From an uncultured Chloroflexota bacterium (GTDB lineage: Bacteria; Chloroflexota; Limnocylindria; Limnocylindrales; CSP1-4): a stretch of DNA of 5,431 nt. Within the stretch, counting starts at the first letter, position 1; each line of letters opens with the position of its first letter. Location: assembly GCA_903930745.1 (NCBI GenBank), contig CAIYZX010000501.1, positions 1 to 5,431 of the forward strand. The letters run 5' to 3'. The translations under genes were made by a program, and so were the position numbers. This document shows, in pieces, positions 1 through 5,431 of the stretch. The notes beneath the pieces were generated by a model, which saw only the letters and a list, made by a program, of their open reading frames with translations, did not search any database and was not told where the DNA came from.

Positions 1-1467
<1,467 letters not shown>

Positions 1468-1476
1468 GAAGAACTG

Positions 1477-1482
1477 CTCCTT
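1477..1482 (-). promoter_or_regulatory. Ribosome binding site of rpoB
   Basis: AAGGAG on the minus strand with a 9-nt spacer to the ATG at 1467. It is a strong Shine-Dalgarno match and fixes the rpoB start. It lies within the short leader downstream of the candidate promoter at 1526-1553. Confidence 0.8.
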
Positions 1483-1525
1483 ACGGAGTGTGGAGGACAG
1501 GGAGAGGCAAGGTCACAGACCGGCT

Positions 1526-1553
1526 AGTGTACCGCTCTGGCGAAATCCGTCAA
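1526..1553 (-). promoter_or_regulatory. Candidate sigma70-type promoter for rpoB
   Basis: On the minus strand TTGACG (1553-1548, 5 of 6 to the -35 consensus) is followed after 16 nt by TACACT (1531-1526, 4 of 6, with the important TA...T positions kept). Transcription would start near 1519, giving an rpoB leader of about 50 nt. It is the best promoter-like pair I found in the non-coding parts of this GC-rich window, and it sits just after two strong hairpins that could end or slow transcription from rplL. An internal promoter before rpoB is known in several bacteria; here it is inferred from sequence alone. Confidence 0.55.
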
Positions 1554-1571
1554 CCGGCCACTCGATACAGA

Positions 1572-1601
1572 ACGGGCGGCAGCCCTGCGGCCACCGCCCG
1601 T
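1572..1601 (-). terminator. Strong hairpin in the rplL-rpoB gap (candidate attenuator)
   Basis: An 8-bp perfect stem (ACGGGCGG / CCGCCCGT) continues inward for five more pairs, two of them G-U, to a GCAG loop, about 13 bp in total. In the transcript it is followed by UCUGUAUCG, which is not a real U-tract. It may be a partial terminator/attenuator or a processing site that lowers rpoB expression relative to the stalk genes, as the rplL-rpoB attenuator does in E. coli. The hairpin is plain in the sequence; its function is inferred. Confidence 0.5.
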
Positions 1602-1611
1602 CCAACGTTCT

Positions 1612-1638
1612 CTCGAGGGCCGGCGAGCCGGCCACGAG
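1612..1638 (-). terminator. Hairpin just after the rplL stop
   Basis: The stem is CTCG + GGCCGG with a CGAG loop, closed by CCGGCC + CGAG, and has a small 2x1 internal loop. It begins 6 nt after the rplL stop codon and lies about 10 nt before the second hairpin. There is no U-tract. It may protect the 3' end of the rplJL message or act with the next hairpin as an attenuator. Confidence 0.45.
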
Positions 1639-1644
1639 GGGTCG

Positions 1645-2034
1645 CTACTTGATCTCGACCTTGGCGCCCTGCTCCTCGAGCGCGGCCTTGATCTTCTCGG
1701 CCTCGTCCTTGGCGACGCCCTCCTTGACCGGCTTGGGAGCCGCGTCGACGAGGTCCTTGGCCTCCTTGAGGCCCAGGCCGGTGAGCTCGCGCACGACCTT
1801 GATCACGGGGATCTTGTTCGGGCCAACCTCGGCGAGGATGGCGGCGAACTCGGTCTGCTCCTCCTCGACGGCCGGAGCGGCGGCGGCGGCGCCCGGGGCG
1901 GCTGCGGCGATGGCAACCGGGGCGGCGGCGGTGACGCCGAACTTGTCCTCGAAGGCCTTCTTGAACTCGGACAGCTCAAGGACGGTCATCTGGGCGAATG
2001 CGTCGAGCAGATCCTCGACGGAAAGCTTGGCCAT
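1645..2034 (-). CDS. rplL: Large-subunit ribosomal protein bL12 (L7/L12)
   Basis: L7/L12 forms dimers that bind L10 as the flexible ribosomal stalk and recruit and stimulate translational GTPases. At 129 residues it is a typical length. The N-terminal dimerisation/L10-binding domain is about 1-33 (MAKLSVEDLLDAFAQMTVLE). An alanine/proline-rich hinge covers about 35-56, followed by acidic EEEQTEF. The globular factor-binding domain follows, with KIPVIKVVRELTGLGLKEAK at 74-93 and the conserved ending KAALEEQGAKVEIK. The ATG at 2034 is preceded by AGGAG with an 11-nt spacer; the stop is TAG. It lies 63 nt downstream of rplJ, with a GC hairpin between them, and 177 nt upstream of rpoB. The multi-copy stalk protein generally needs about four times or more as much product as L10. 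Confidence 0.98.
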   Translation of the reverse strand: MAKLSVEDLLDAFAQMTVLELSEFKKAFEDKFGVTAAAPVAIAAAAPGAAAAAPAVEEEQTEFAAILAEVGPNKIPVIKVVRELTGLGLKEAKDLVDAAPKPVKEGVAKDEAEKIKAALEEQGAKVEIK

Positions 2035-2059
2035 GGTGTCAGGTTCTCCTGCAGGTGGT

Positions 2060-2076
2060 GCGCCCGCGCCGGGCGC
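2060..2076 (-). other. GC hairpin between rplJ and rplL
   Basis: A perfect 6-bp stem GCGCCC / GGGCGC with a 5-nt GGCGC loop lies in the 63-nt gap, about 20 nt after the rplJ stop and about 10 nt before the rplL Shine-Dalgarno AGGAG (2046-2050). The position suits a structure that separates rplL translation from rplJ or marks a processing site. The function is inferred only. Confidence 0.4.
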
Positions 2077-2097
2077 GTGATGGTCTCTCGGGGGAGA

Positions 2098-2628
2098 TCA
2101 GGCCGCAGCGCCGCTGCGCTGGTCGATGAGGGCCTGGACGAGCCCGGCCACGTCGCGCCCGGGGGCGTCGAACAGGCCGGCCGTCTGGGCCAGCGGCGCC
2201 GTGATGGCCCCGATCGCCTCGGCGAGCAGGTGCTCGCGGGGCGGCAGGGTCGCGAGGCGCGTCACTGCGTCTGCATCGATGGCCGTGGAGCCCAGGACGC
2301 CGCCGGTGATCTTGACGATCTTGGCGAACGGGCGGACGGCTTCGAGAATCGCCTTGGCGGTCCCGGCCTCGTCGTTCCCGAAGGCGATCGCCGACGGGCC
2401 CTTGAGGAGCGGGGACAGCGCGGCCGCGGCAGGGTTCTCCTGCGCCGCGATGCGCATCAGGCGGTTCTTGACGACCCGGTACTGCACGCCGCTCTTGCGC
2501 AGCGAACGCCGGATCTCGGTGATCTCCTTCACCTTGAGGCCGCGATACTCGGAGATGATCATCGTGCTGTGCGCGTCCAGGACGCCACGAAGCTCGTCGA
2601 TCGTCTCTCGCTTGGCCTCGGTCGGCAT
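2098..2628 (-). CDS. rplJ: Large-subunit ribosomal protein uL10
   Basis: L10 anchors the L7/L12 dimers to 23S rRNA helix 42 beside L11 and, in many bacteria, represses its own operon by binding the leader RNA. The product is 176 residues, normal for bacterial L10. The RNA-binding N-terminal domain is recognisable from IDELRGVLDAHSTMIISEYR to the typical YRVVKNRLMRIA and LLKGPSAIAF segments. The C-terminal end (about 135-176), with VAGLVQALIDQRSGAAA, matches the long helix that binds L12 dimers. I chose the ATG at 2628 because the family sequence starts there (MPTEAKRETI) and GAGGAGG lies immediately upstream (2632-2638). An in-frame upstream ATG at 2694 would add 22 residues of non-family sequence and lies in a hairpin loop. 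It is preceded by the 371-nt leader and followed by rplL. Confidence 0.97.
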   Translation of the reverse strand: MPTEAKRETIDELRGVLDAHSTMIISEYRGLKVKEITEIRRSLRKSGVQYRVVKNRLMRIAAQENPAAAALSPLLKGPSAIAFGNDEAGTAKAILEAVRPFAKIVKITGGVLGSTAIDADAVTRLATLPPREHLLAEAIGAITAPLAQTAGLFDAPGRDVAGLVQALIDQRSGAAA

Positions 2629-2631
2629 GTG

Positions 2632-2638
2632 CCTCCTC
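2632..2638 (-). promoter_or_regulatory. Ribosome binding site deciding the rplJ start
   Basis: GAGGAGG on the minus strand lies just before ATG 2628, with only 3 nt after the last G (6 nt after the first GAGG). It supports the shorter L10 start over the in-frame ATG at 2694. A GCGCGC hairpin (2655-2671) ends 16 nt further upstream. Confidence 0.75.
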
Positions 2639-2704
2639 GACCTCCCATGCTCCAGCGCGCAGCCGGCGCGCGGCGGTGGGTGCTCCGGGCGCATCGCCCT
2701 TCAA

Positions 2705-2796
2705 CCCCTGCGACGGGCCACGTGCTGCAGGGGGAGCGTCCCACCGGGAGGTGGAGCGTTGACCTCTGCCTCGGCGTGCTCGCCGTCGTCCCCTGC
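2705..2796 (-). promoter_or_regulatory. Three-segment alternative pairing (attenuator-like) before rplJ
   Basis: Segment A GCAGGGG (2796-2790) and segment C GCAGGGG (2711-2705) are identical, and both are perfectly complementary to segment B CCCCUGC (2733-2727) between them. A:B would enclose two small hairpins (2785-2772 and 2755-2740); B:C would make a 7-bp stem with a 15-nt loop. The two states exclude each other, the layout used by attenuators and riboswitch-like leaders. No U-tract follows B:C, so a translational, Rho-linked or pausing effect is as likely as intrinsic termination. Confidence 0.4.
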
Positions 2797-2838
2797 CCCA
2801 TCCACGTGGGATGCGGCCGGTCCGGTCCGGCGGATCAA

Positions 2839-2886
2839 GCCCCTGGCGTCGGTGTCACCTTGCGGTGGACCGGCGCCTGCGGGGGC
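2839..2886 (-). other. Long GNRA-capped hairpin in the rplJ leader
   Basis: In transcript order GCCCC, internal loop, GGCG, mismatch, CGGU, bulge, CACC, then a GCAA tetraloop, pairing back through GGUG, ACCG, CGCC and GGGGC. This gives 17 base pairs interrupted by small loops. Such a long, segmented, GNRA-capped stem is unlikely to be chance, even at this GC content. A competing 7-bp hairpin (2892-2875, GCCUGCG / CGCAGGC, CCCC loop) uses part of its 5' strand. Confidence 0.6.
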
Positions 2887-2960
2887 GCAGGCTGTCTGCG
2901 GCTGGTTCCGTCTGTTGTCGATACGGCGCTCGCCTCTCGGCGGCGTCGTGCATGTGATGT

Positions 2961-2983
2961 GGCCCCGTCACGAGGACGGGGCC
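2961..2983 (-). terminator. Perfect hairpin downstream of rplA
   Basis: A 9-bp perfect stem GGCCCCGTC / GACGGGGCC with a 5-nt loop starts 16 nt after the rplA stop. There is no U-tract (ACAUCACAUG follows), so it may be a GC-only terminator, an RNA 3'-end stabiliser or a processing site that separates the rplKA and rplJL messages. Confidence 0.55.
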
Positions 2984-2999
2984 GGGATGCGGCCCGGTG

Positions 3000-3701
3000 C
3001 TAGGCGCGGGCCAGGACGGCCGGGATGTCCACGCGGATGCCGGGGCCCATCGTGCTGGCGATGGACAGCGTCCGCAGGTACTGGCCCTTGGCGCCGGACG
3101 GCTTCGCGCGGTTGACCGCGTCAACCAGCGCCGCCAGGTTCTCGGCGAGCTGCTTCTCGTCGAACGAGGCCTTGCCCACCGGGACGTGGATGATGGCGCC
3201 CTTGTCCACCTTGAACTCCACGCGGCCCGCCTTGACCTCCTTGACCGCGCGCTCGATGTCGAACGTCACGGTGCCGGCCTTGGGGTTCGGCATGAGGCCA
3301 CGGCGGCCGAGGATGCGGCCGAGGCGGCCAACCTGGCCCATGACGTCCGGCGTGGCGATCGCCACGTCGAACTCCAGCCAGCCGGCCTCGATCTTCTTGA
3401 CGAGCTCGTCCGCACCAACCTCGTCCGCGCCGTTGCGGAGGGCCTCCTGGGCCTTCTCGCCCTGGGCGAAGACGGCGACGCGGACGACCTTGCCGGTGCC
3501 GTGCGGCAGGACGACGGTGCCGCGGACCATCTGGTCGGCGTGGCGGGGGTCCACGCCGAGGCGCATGTGGGCCTCGATGGACGCGTCGAACTTGACGGTG
3601 GACGTCTGCTTGACCAGGGCAACGGCCTCGTCCGGGCCGTAGACCGTCATGTGGTCCACGAGCTTCGCGAGGTCCTGGTAGCGCTTGCCGTGTGCGGGCA
3701 T
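3000..3701 (-). CDS. rplA: Large-subunit ribosomal protein uL1
   Basis: L1 forms the mobile L1 stalk with 23S rRNA, helps release E-site tRNA, and in many bacteria represses the L11-L1 operon by binding its mRNA. The 233-residue length is typical. Clear family parts are GKRYQDLAKLVD near the N-terminus, FDASIEAHMRLGVDPRHADQ at about 38-57, VRGTVVLPHGTGK at about 59-71, the L1 signature IATPDVMGQVGRLGRILGRR at 116-135 followed by GLMPNPKAGTVT, and the C-terminal ASTMGPGIRVD. The ATG at 3701 has a strong AAGGAG (3710-3715) with an 8-nt spacer. It lies 87 nt downstream of rplK, across a hairpin, and is followed by the terminator-like hairpin and the rplJ leader. Nothing is missing or frameshifted. 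Confidence 0.98.
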   Translation of the reverse strand: MPAHGKRYQDLAKLVDHMTVYGPDEAVALVKQTSTVKFDASIEAHMRLGVDPRHADQMVRGTVVLPHGTGKVVRVAVFAQGEKAQEALRNGADEVGADELVKKIEAGWLEFDVAIATPDVMGQVGRLGRILGRRGLMPNPKAGTVTFDIERAVKEVKAGRVEFKVDKGAIIHVPVGKASFDEKQLAENLAALVDAVNRAKPSGAKGQYLRTLSIASTMGPGIRVDIPAVLARA

Positions 3702-3744
3702 GTTCCGTGCTCCTTCGGTCTTCTCGACCTCCCCCTGTGGTGAT

Positions 3745-3776
3745 GCGCTCCCGGGCCGGGGTGGCTCCCGGGGCGC
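3745..3776 (-). other. Hairpin in the rplK-rplA gap
   Basis: In the transcript GCGC-CCCGGG pairs with CCCGGG-A-GCGC, a 10-bp stem with one bulged A and an 11-nt loop. It begins 12 nt after the rplK stop and ends 29 nt before the rplA Shine-Dalgarno. There is no U-tract. It may be an intercistronic processing or stability element, or could contribute to L1 feedback. L1 target sites usually lie before rplK, so that last idea is weak. Confidence 0.45.
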
Positions 3777-3788
3777 CCGCCGGCCTTG

Positions 3789-4214
3789 CTAGCCGACGAC
3801 CTCGATGCCCATGCTGCGGGCGGTGCCTTCGATGATGCGCATCCCGGCCTCGATGTCGTTCGCGTTGAGGTCCGGAAGCTTCTGCTCGGCGATGGCGCGG
3901 ACCTGGTCACGCGTCACCTTGCCTGCCACGGCCTTGCCGGTGGTGGCGGAGCCGGCGGTGATGCCGGCGGCCTTCCGGAGGAGATCCGGGGCCGGCGGGG
4001 TCTTGAGGATGAAGGTGAACGAGCGATCCTCGAAGATCGTGATCTGCGCGGGGATGACCTGGCCGGCCTTGTCCGCGGTCTTCTCGTTGTAGGCCTTCGT
4101 GAACTCGACGATGTTGATGCCGTGCGGACCGAGCGCAGTGCCGACGGGCGGCGCGGGCGTCGCCTTGCCGGCGTTCAGCTGCAGCGTAACGACGATACGG
4201 ATCTTCTTGGCCAC
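3789..4214 (-). CDS. rplK: Large-subunit ribosomal protein uL11
   Basis: L11 binds the GTPase-associated centre of 23S rRNA and helps factor-dependent GTP hydrolysis and RelA activation; it forms part of the thiostrepton site. The length, 141 residues, is typical. The N-terminal domain shows LQLNAGKATPAPPVG at 11-25 then ALGPHGINI, and FEDRSFTFILKTPPA at 61-75. The RNA-binding C-terminal domain has KAAGITAGSA, then LPDLNANDIEAGMRIIEGTA at 113-132 and RSMGIEV. The start is GTG at 4214: the protein begins with the usual MAKK there, and GGGAG lies about 12 nt upstream. Thr26 replaces the proline commonly found in PPVGPALG. It lies 24 nt downstream of nusG and 87 nt upstream of rplA. Confidence 0.98.
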   Translation of the reverse strand: MAKKIRIVVTLQLNAGKATPAPPVGTALGPHGINIVEFTKAYNEKTADKAGQVIPAQITIFEDRSFTFILKTPPAPDLLRKAAGITAGSATTGKAVAGKVTRDQVRAIAEQKLPDLNANDIEAGMRIIEGTARSMGIEVVG

Positions 4215-4238
4215 GGTTCTAGCTCGCTCCCTGCCTCG

Positions 4239-4808
4239 TTACAGCTTCTCGACCTGGAGGAAGTCGAGCTCGACCGGCGTCTCCCGGCCGAAGATGCTCA
4301 CGAGGACCTTCAGCTTGTTGCGCTCAGGGTTGACCTCGTCGACGGTTCCAATGAACTCTGCGAACGGCCCATCCGTGACACGCACGCTCTGGCCCTTCGT
4401 GAACGCCACCCGGTACTTCGGCGTCTCCACGCCCATGTGCCGGAGGATCTGCTTGACCTCGTTCTCATCAAGCGGGATCGGCTCGCTGCGCATCCCGGGG
4501 ATGTTGCCGCTGCCGACGAAGCTCGTGACGCCCGGGGTGTTCCGGACCACGAACCACGACTCGGGGTCCAGGATCATCTCCACGAGCACGTAGCCCGGGT
4601 AGACCTTCTTCTGGACCGTGTGCCGCTGGCCCTGGCGGATCTCGATCTCATCCTCCATCGGGACCAGGACCTGGAAGATCTTGTCCTCCATGCCCATGGA
4701 CTCGATGCGGTGCTCGAGGTTCGCCTTGACCTTGTTCTCGTAACCCGAGTAGGTGTGGATCACGTACCAGCGCTTCTCGGGCGCCTTGGTGGTCAGCTGC
4801 TCGGTCAT
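4239..4808 (-). CDS. nusG: Transcription termination/antitermination factor NusG
   Basis: NusG binds RNA polymerase through its N-terminal domain and Rho or ribosomal protein S10 through its KOW domain, linking elongation, termination and translation. The product is 189 residues. The NGN domain spans about 12-115, with KRWYVIHTYSGYENKVKANL at 12-31 and the conserved KKVYPGYVLVEM and VRNTPGVTSFVG segments. The KOW domain is about 136-185, with FTKGQSVRVTDGPFAEFIGT, then NKLKVLVSIFGRETPVELDF and QVEKL at the end. The ATG at 4808 overlaps the secE stop in ATGA and has no clear Shine-Dalgarno, suggesting translational coupling. A longer in-frame start at 4961 would add about 50 residues of secE-antiframe sequence and is not credible. 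It lacks the long acidic N-terminal extension of many actinobacterial NusG proteins. Confidence 0.97.
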   Translation of the reverse strand: MTEQLTTKAPEKRWYVIHTYSGYENKVKANLEHRIESMGMEDKIFQVLVPMEDEIEIRQGQRHTVQKKVYPGYVLVEMILDPESWFVVRNTPGVTSFVGSGNIPGMRSEPIPLDENEVKQILRHMGVETPKYRVAFTKGQSVRVTDGPFAEFIGTVDEVNPERNKLKVLVSIFGRETPVELDFLQVEKL

Positions 4809-4993
4809 ACGGCGGTCGACATGAAGCGGATGATCTCGGTGTAGATCGTGTCCGCGACGGTGATGTACAGGCCAACCGCGAAGGACACCACGAAGACCAG
4901 GACCGTCAGGTTGCGGACCTGGGTGCGGGTGGGCCACGAGACCTTTTTCAGCTCGGACCACGATTCCTTGATGAACTGGCGAAGTCTGTTCAC
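4805..4993 (-). CDS. secE: Preprotein translocase subunit SecE
   Basis: SecE clamps the SecY channel in the inner membrane and is essential for Sec-dependent export. The 62-residue protein is the short, single-span form usual outside gamma-proteobacteria. It has a cytoplasmic amphipathic N-terminal part, the conserved ELKKVSWPTRTQV stretch at about 14-26, and one hydrophobic span about 28-48 (NLTVLVFVVSFAVGLYITVA). The start is GTG at 4993, supported by AAAAGG (4999-5004) with a 5-nt spacer. It lies 27 nt after the encoded CCA end of tRNA-Trp and shares 4 nt with nusG, so the pair is probably translated as a unit. Confidence 0.96.
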   Translation of the reverse strand: MNRLRQFIKESWSELKKVSWPTRTQVRNLTVLVFVVSFAVGLYITVADTIYTEIIRFMSTAV

Positions 4994-5020
4994 GGATGCC
5001 TTTTCAGCGCTGGAAGGATG

Positions 5021-5096
5021 TGGCAGGGGCGATAGGACTCGAACCTACAACCCCCGGTTTTGGAGACCGGTGCTCTGCCAATTGAGCTACACCCCT
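5021..5096 (-). tRNA. trnW: tRNA-Trp (anticodon CCA)
   Basis: A 76-nt cloverleaf folds fully. The acceptor stem is AGGGGTG / CGCCCCT with one T-G wobble, the D stem GCTC/GAGC, the anticodon stem CCGGT/ACCGG with loop CTCCAAA, and the T arm GTAGG-TTCGAAT-CCTAT. The anticodon CCA reads UGG, so it is tryptophan. Discriminator base G73 fits tRNA-Trp, and the 3' CCA is encoded. It sits 17 nt after rpmG and 27 nt before secE, so it is probably cut from the same polycistronic transcript. Confidence 0.97.
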
Positions 5097-5113
5097 GCGG
5101 AGGTCCTTCCGGG

Positions 5114-5278
5114 CTACTTGGACTCCCGGTGCGTCGTGTGGCGGCGCTCCCGGGGGCAGTACTTCAGCAGCTCGATCCGGTTGGGATCGTTCTTCTTGTT
5201 CTTGCGCGTCGTGTAGTTCCGCTGCTTGCACTCGGTGCAGGCGAGCTGGATCACAGGACGTGCCTCAACTCGTGCCAT
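5114..5278 (-). CDS. rpmG: Large-subunit ribosomal protein bL33
   Basis: L33 is a small protein of the 50S subunit near the E site. The product is 54 residues, the usual length. It begins MARVEARPVIQLACTECKQR and continues with the typical NYTTRKNKKNDPNRIELLKY and ends CPRERRHTTHRESK. It belongs to the zinc-ribbon (cysteine-containing) type, but only Cys14, Cys17 and Cys41 are present; the fourth ligand position of the second CxxC is Glu44. The start is ATG at 5278 with a weak purine-rich AAGAGAG upstream; the stop is TAG. It lies 16 nt after tuf and 17 nt before tRNA-Trp. This small gene is easily missed because a longer opposite-strand frame covers it. Confidence 0.96.
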   Translation of the reverse strand: MARVEARPVIQLACTECKQRNYTTRKNKKNDPNRIELLKYCPRERRHTTHRESK

Positions 5279-5294
5279 CTGACTCTCTTGTGCC

Positions 5295-5431
<137 letters not shown>

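Larger units (their letters stand above)
2629..2960 (-). promoter_or_regulatory. Structured rplJ leader, probable L10(L12)4 autoregulatory region
   Basis: This is most of the 371-nt gene-free stretch between rplA and rplJ. Bacterial rplJ leaders commonly carry a kink-turn RNA bound by L10(L12)4. In transcript order the visible helices are: 2945-2927 (7 bp with a bulged A, GAGA GNRA loop); 2886-2839 (about 17 bp in segments with a GCAA GNRA loop); 2813-2799 (CAUCC/GGAUG); 2785-2772 (CGGCG/CGCCG); 2755-2740 (6 bp); 2699-2687 (GGGCG/CGCCC); and 2671-2655 (GCGCGC/GCGCGC). The segment GCCGCAGACAGCC (about 2900-2888) and GCUUGAUCC (about 2839-2831) resemble, from memory, the conserved strands of L10 leaders around the kink-turn. 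The exact L10 site is not certain. No protein-coding signal and no convincing promoter was seen here. Confidence 0.6.
2808..2994 (-). repeat. Pair of 11-bp direct repeats flanking the leader core
   Basis: GGGATGCGGCC (plus-strand reading) occurs at 2808-2818 and 2984-2994, 176 bp apart. Each copy abuts a hairpin (2799-2813 and 2961-2983). This may be chance in such GC-rich DNA; no function is claimed. Confidence 0.3.

Noticed and set aside
1861..1935. GC-rich low-complexity tract that looks like a repeat
   Set aside because: It encodes the alanine/proline-rich hinge of L7/L12, an expected feature of the family.
2629..2694. 22-codon N-terminal extension of L10 starting at ATG 2694
   Set aside because: The added residues do not resemble L10, the ATG is in a hairpin loop, and a strong GAGGAGG lies before the ATG at 2628.
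2559..2801. Small minus-strand frame of 80 codons in the rplJ leader
   Set aside because: It overlaps rplJ in another frame and crosses several RNA hairpins; arginine/serine-rich shadow composition, with no reason to call a gene.
2911..2922. Possible -10 box (TATCGA) for a separate rplJ promoter
   Set aside because: No -35-like hexamer lies at a suitable distance upstream; the match alone is too weak.
2077..3115. Overlapping plus-strand open frames across rplJ and its leader
   Set aside because: Shadows of rplJ and of GC-rich leader RNA; no ribosome binding site of note and no family similarity.
3786..4844. Long plus-strand open frame of 352 codons
   Set aside because: It lies opposite rplK, nusG and the end of secE; composition is leucine/aspartate/arginine-biased shadow with no recognisable domain.
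4809..4961. Longer NusG start at 4961
   Set aside because: The extra 51 residues are secE read in another frame; the family sequence starts near 4808.

Overview
This GC-rich window is a single, compact, leftward-transcribed block (every gene is on the minus strand) covering the bacterial tuf-rpmG-trnW-secE-nusG-rplK-rplA-rplJ-rplL-rpoB region. In transcription order (right to left) it holds the 3' end of EF-Tu, ribosomal protein L33, tRNA-Trp(CCA), SecE, NusG, L11, L1, a long structured leader, L10, L7/L12, and the first 489 codons of RNA polymerase beta. No gene on the plus strand is supported; the long plus-strand reading frames are GC-rich shadows of these genes.

Organism: a high-GC bacterium. 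RpoB and NusG lack the N-terminal extensions common in Streptomyces/Mycobacterium-type actinobacteria. L33 is of the cysteine-containing type. The RpoB and L11 sequences look most like deep-branching Actinomycetota (Thermoleophilia-like) or Chloroflexota. This placement rests on remembered family features, not on a search, and is only a moderate-confidence inference.

Layout: 5431-4805 is very tight (tuf, 16 nt, rpmG, 17 nt, tRNA-Trp, 27 nt, secE, which overlaps nusG by 4 nt). 4808-3000 holds nusG, rplK and rplA, with a strong hairpin in the rplK-rplA gap. 2999-2629 is a 371-nt stretch without a gene; it starts with a terminator-like perfect hairpin and continues with nested helices, two capped by GNRA tetraloops, and a set of mutually exclusive 7-nt pairings. 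It sits where the L10(L12)4-binding autoregulatory leader is expected. 2628-1645 holds rplJ and rplL, the ribosomal stalk genes. 1644-1468 is a 177-nt junction with two tandem hairpins followed by a sigma70-like promoter and a good ribosome binding site for rpoB.

The genes supply one machine: translation elongation (EF-Tu, tRNA-Trp, L33, the L11/L1/L10/L12 factor-binding and L1 stalks), transcription (RpoB), its coupling factor NusG, and the secretion-channel subunit SecE. I found no mobile element, CRISPR array, defence system or previously undescribed gene. The most interesting points are in the non-coding junctions and in lineage-variant residues at known antibiotic-target or metal-ligand sites (RpoB Ser421, L11 Thr26, L33 Glu44).
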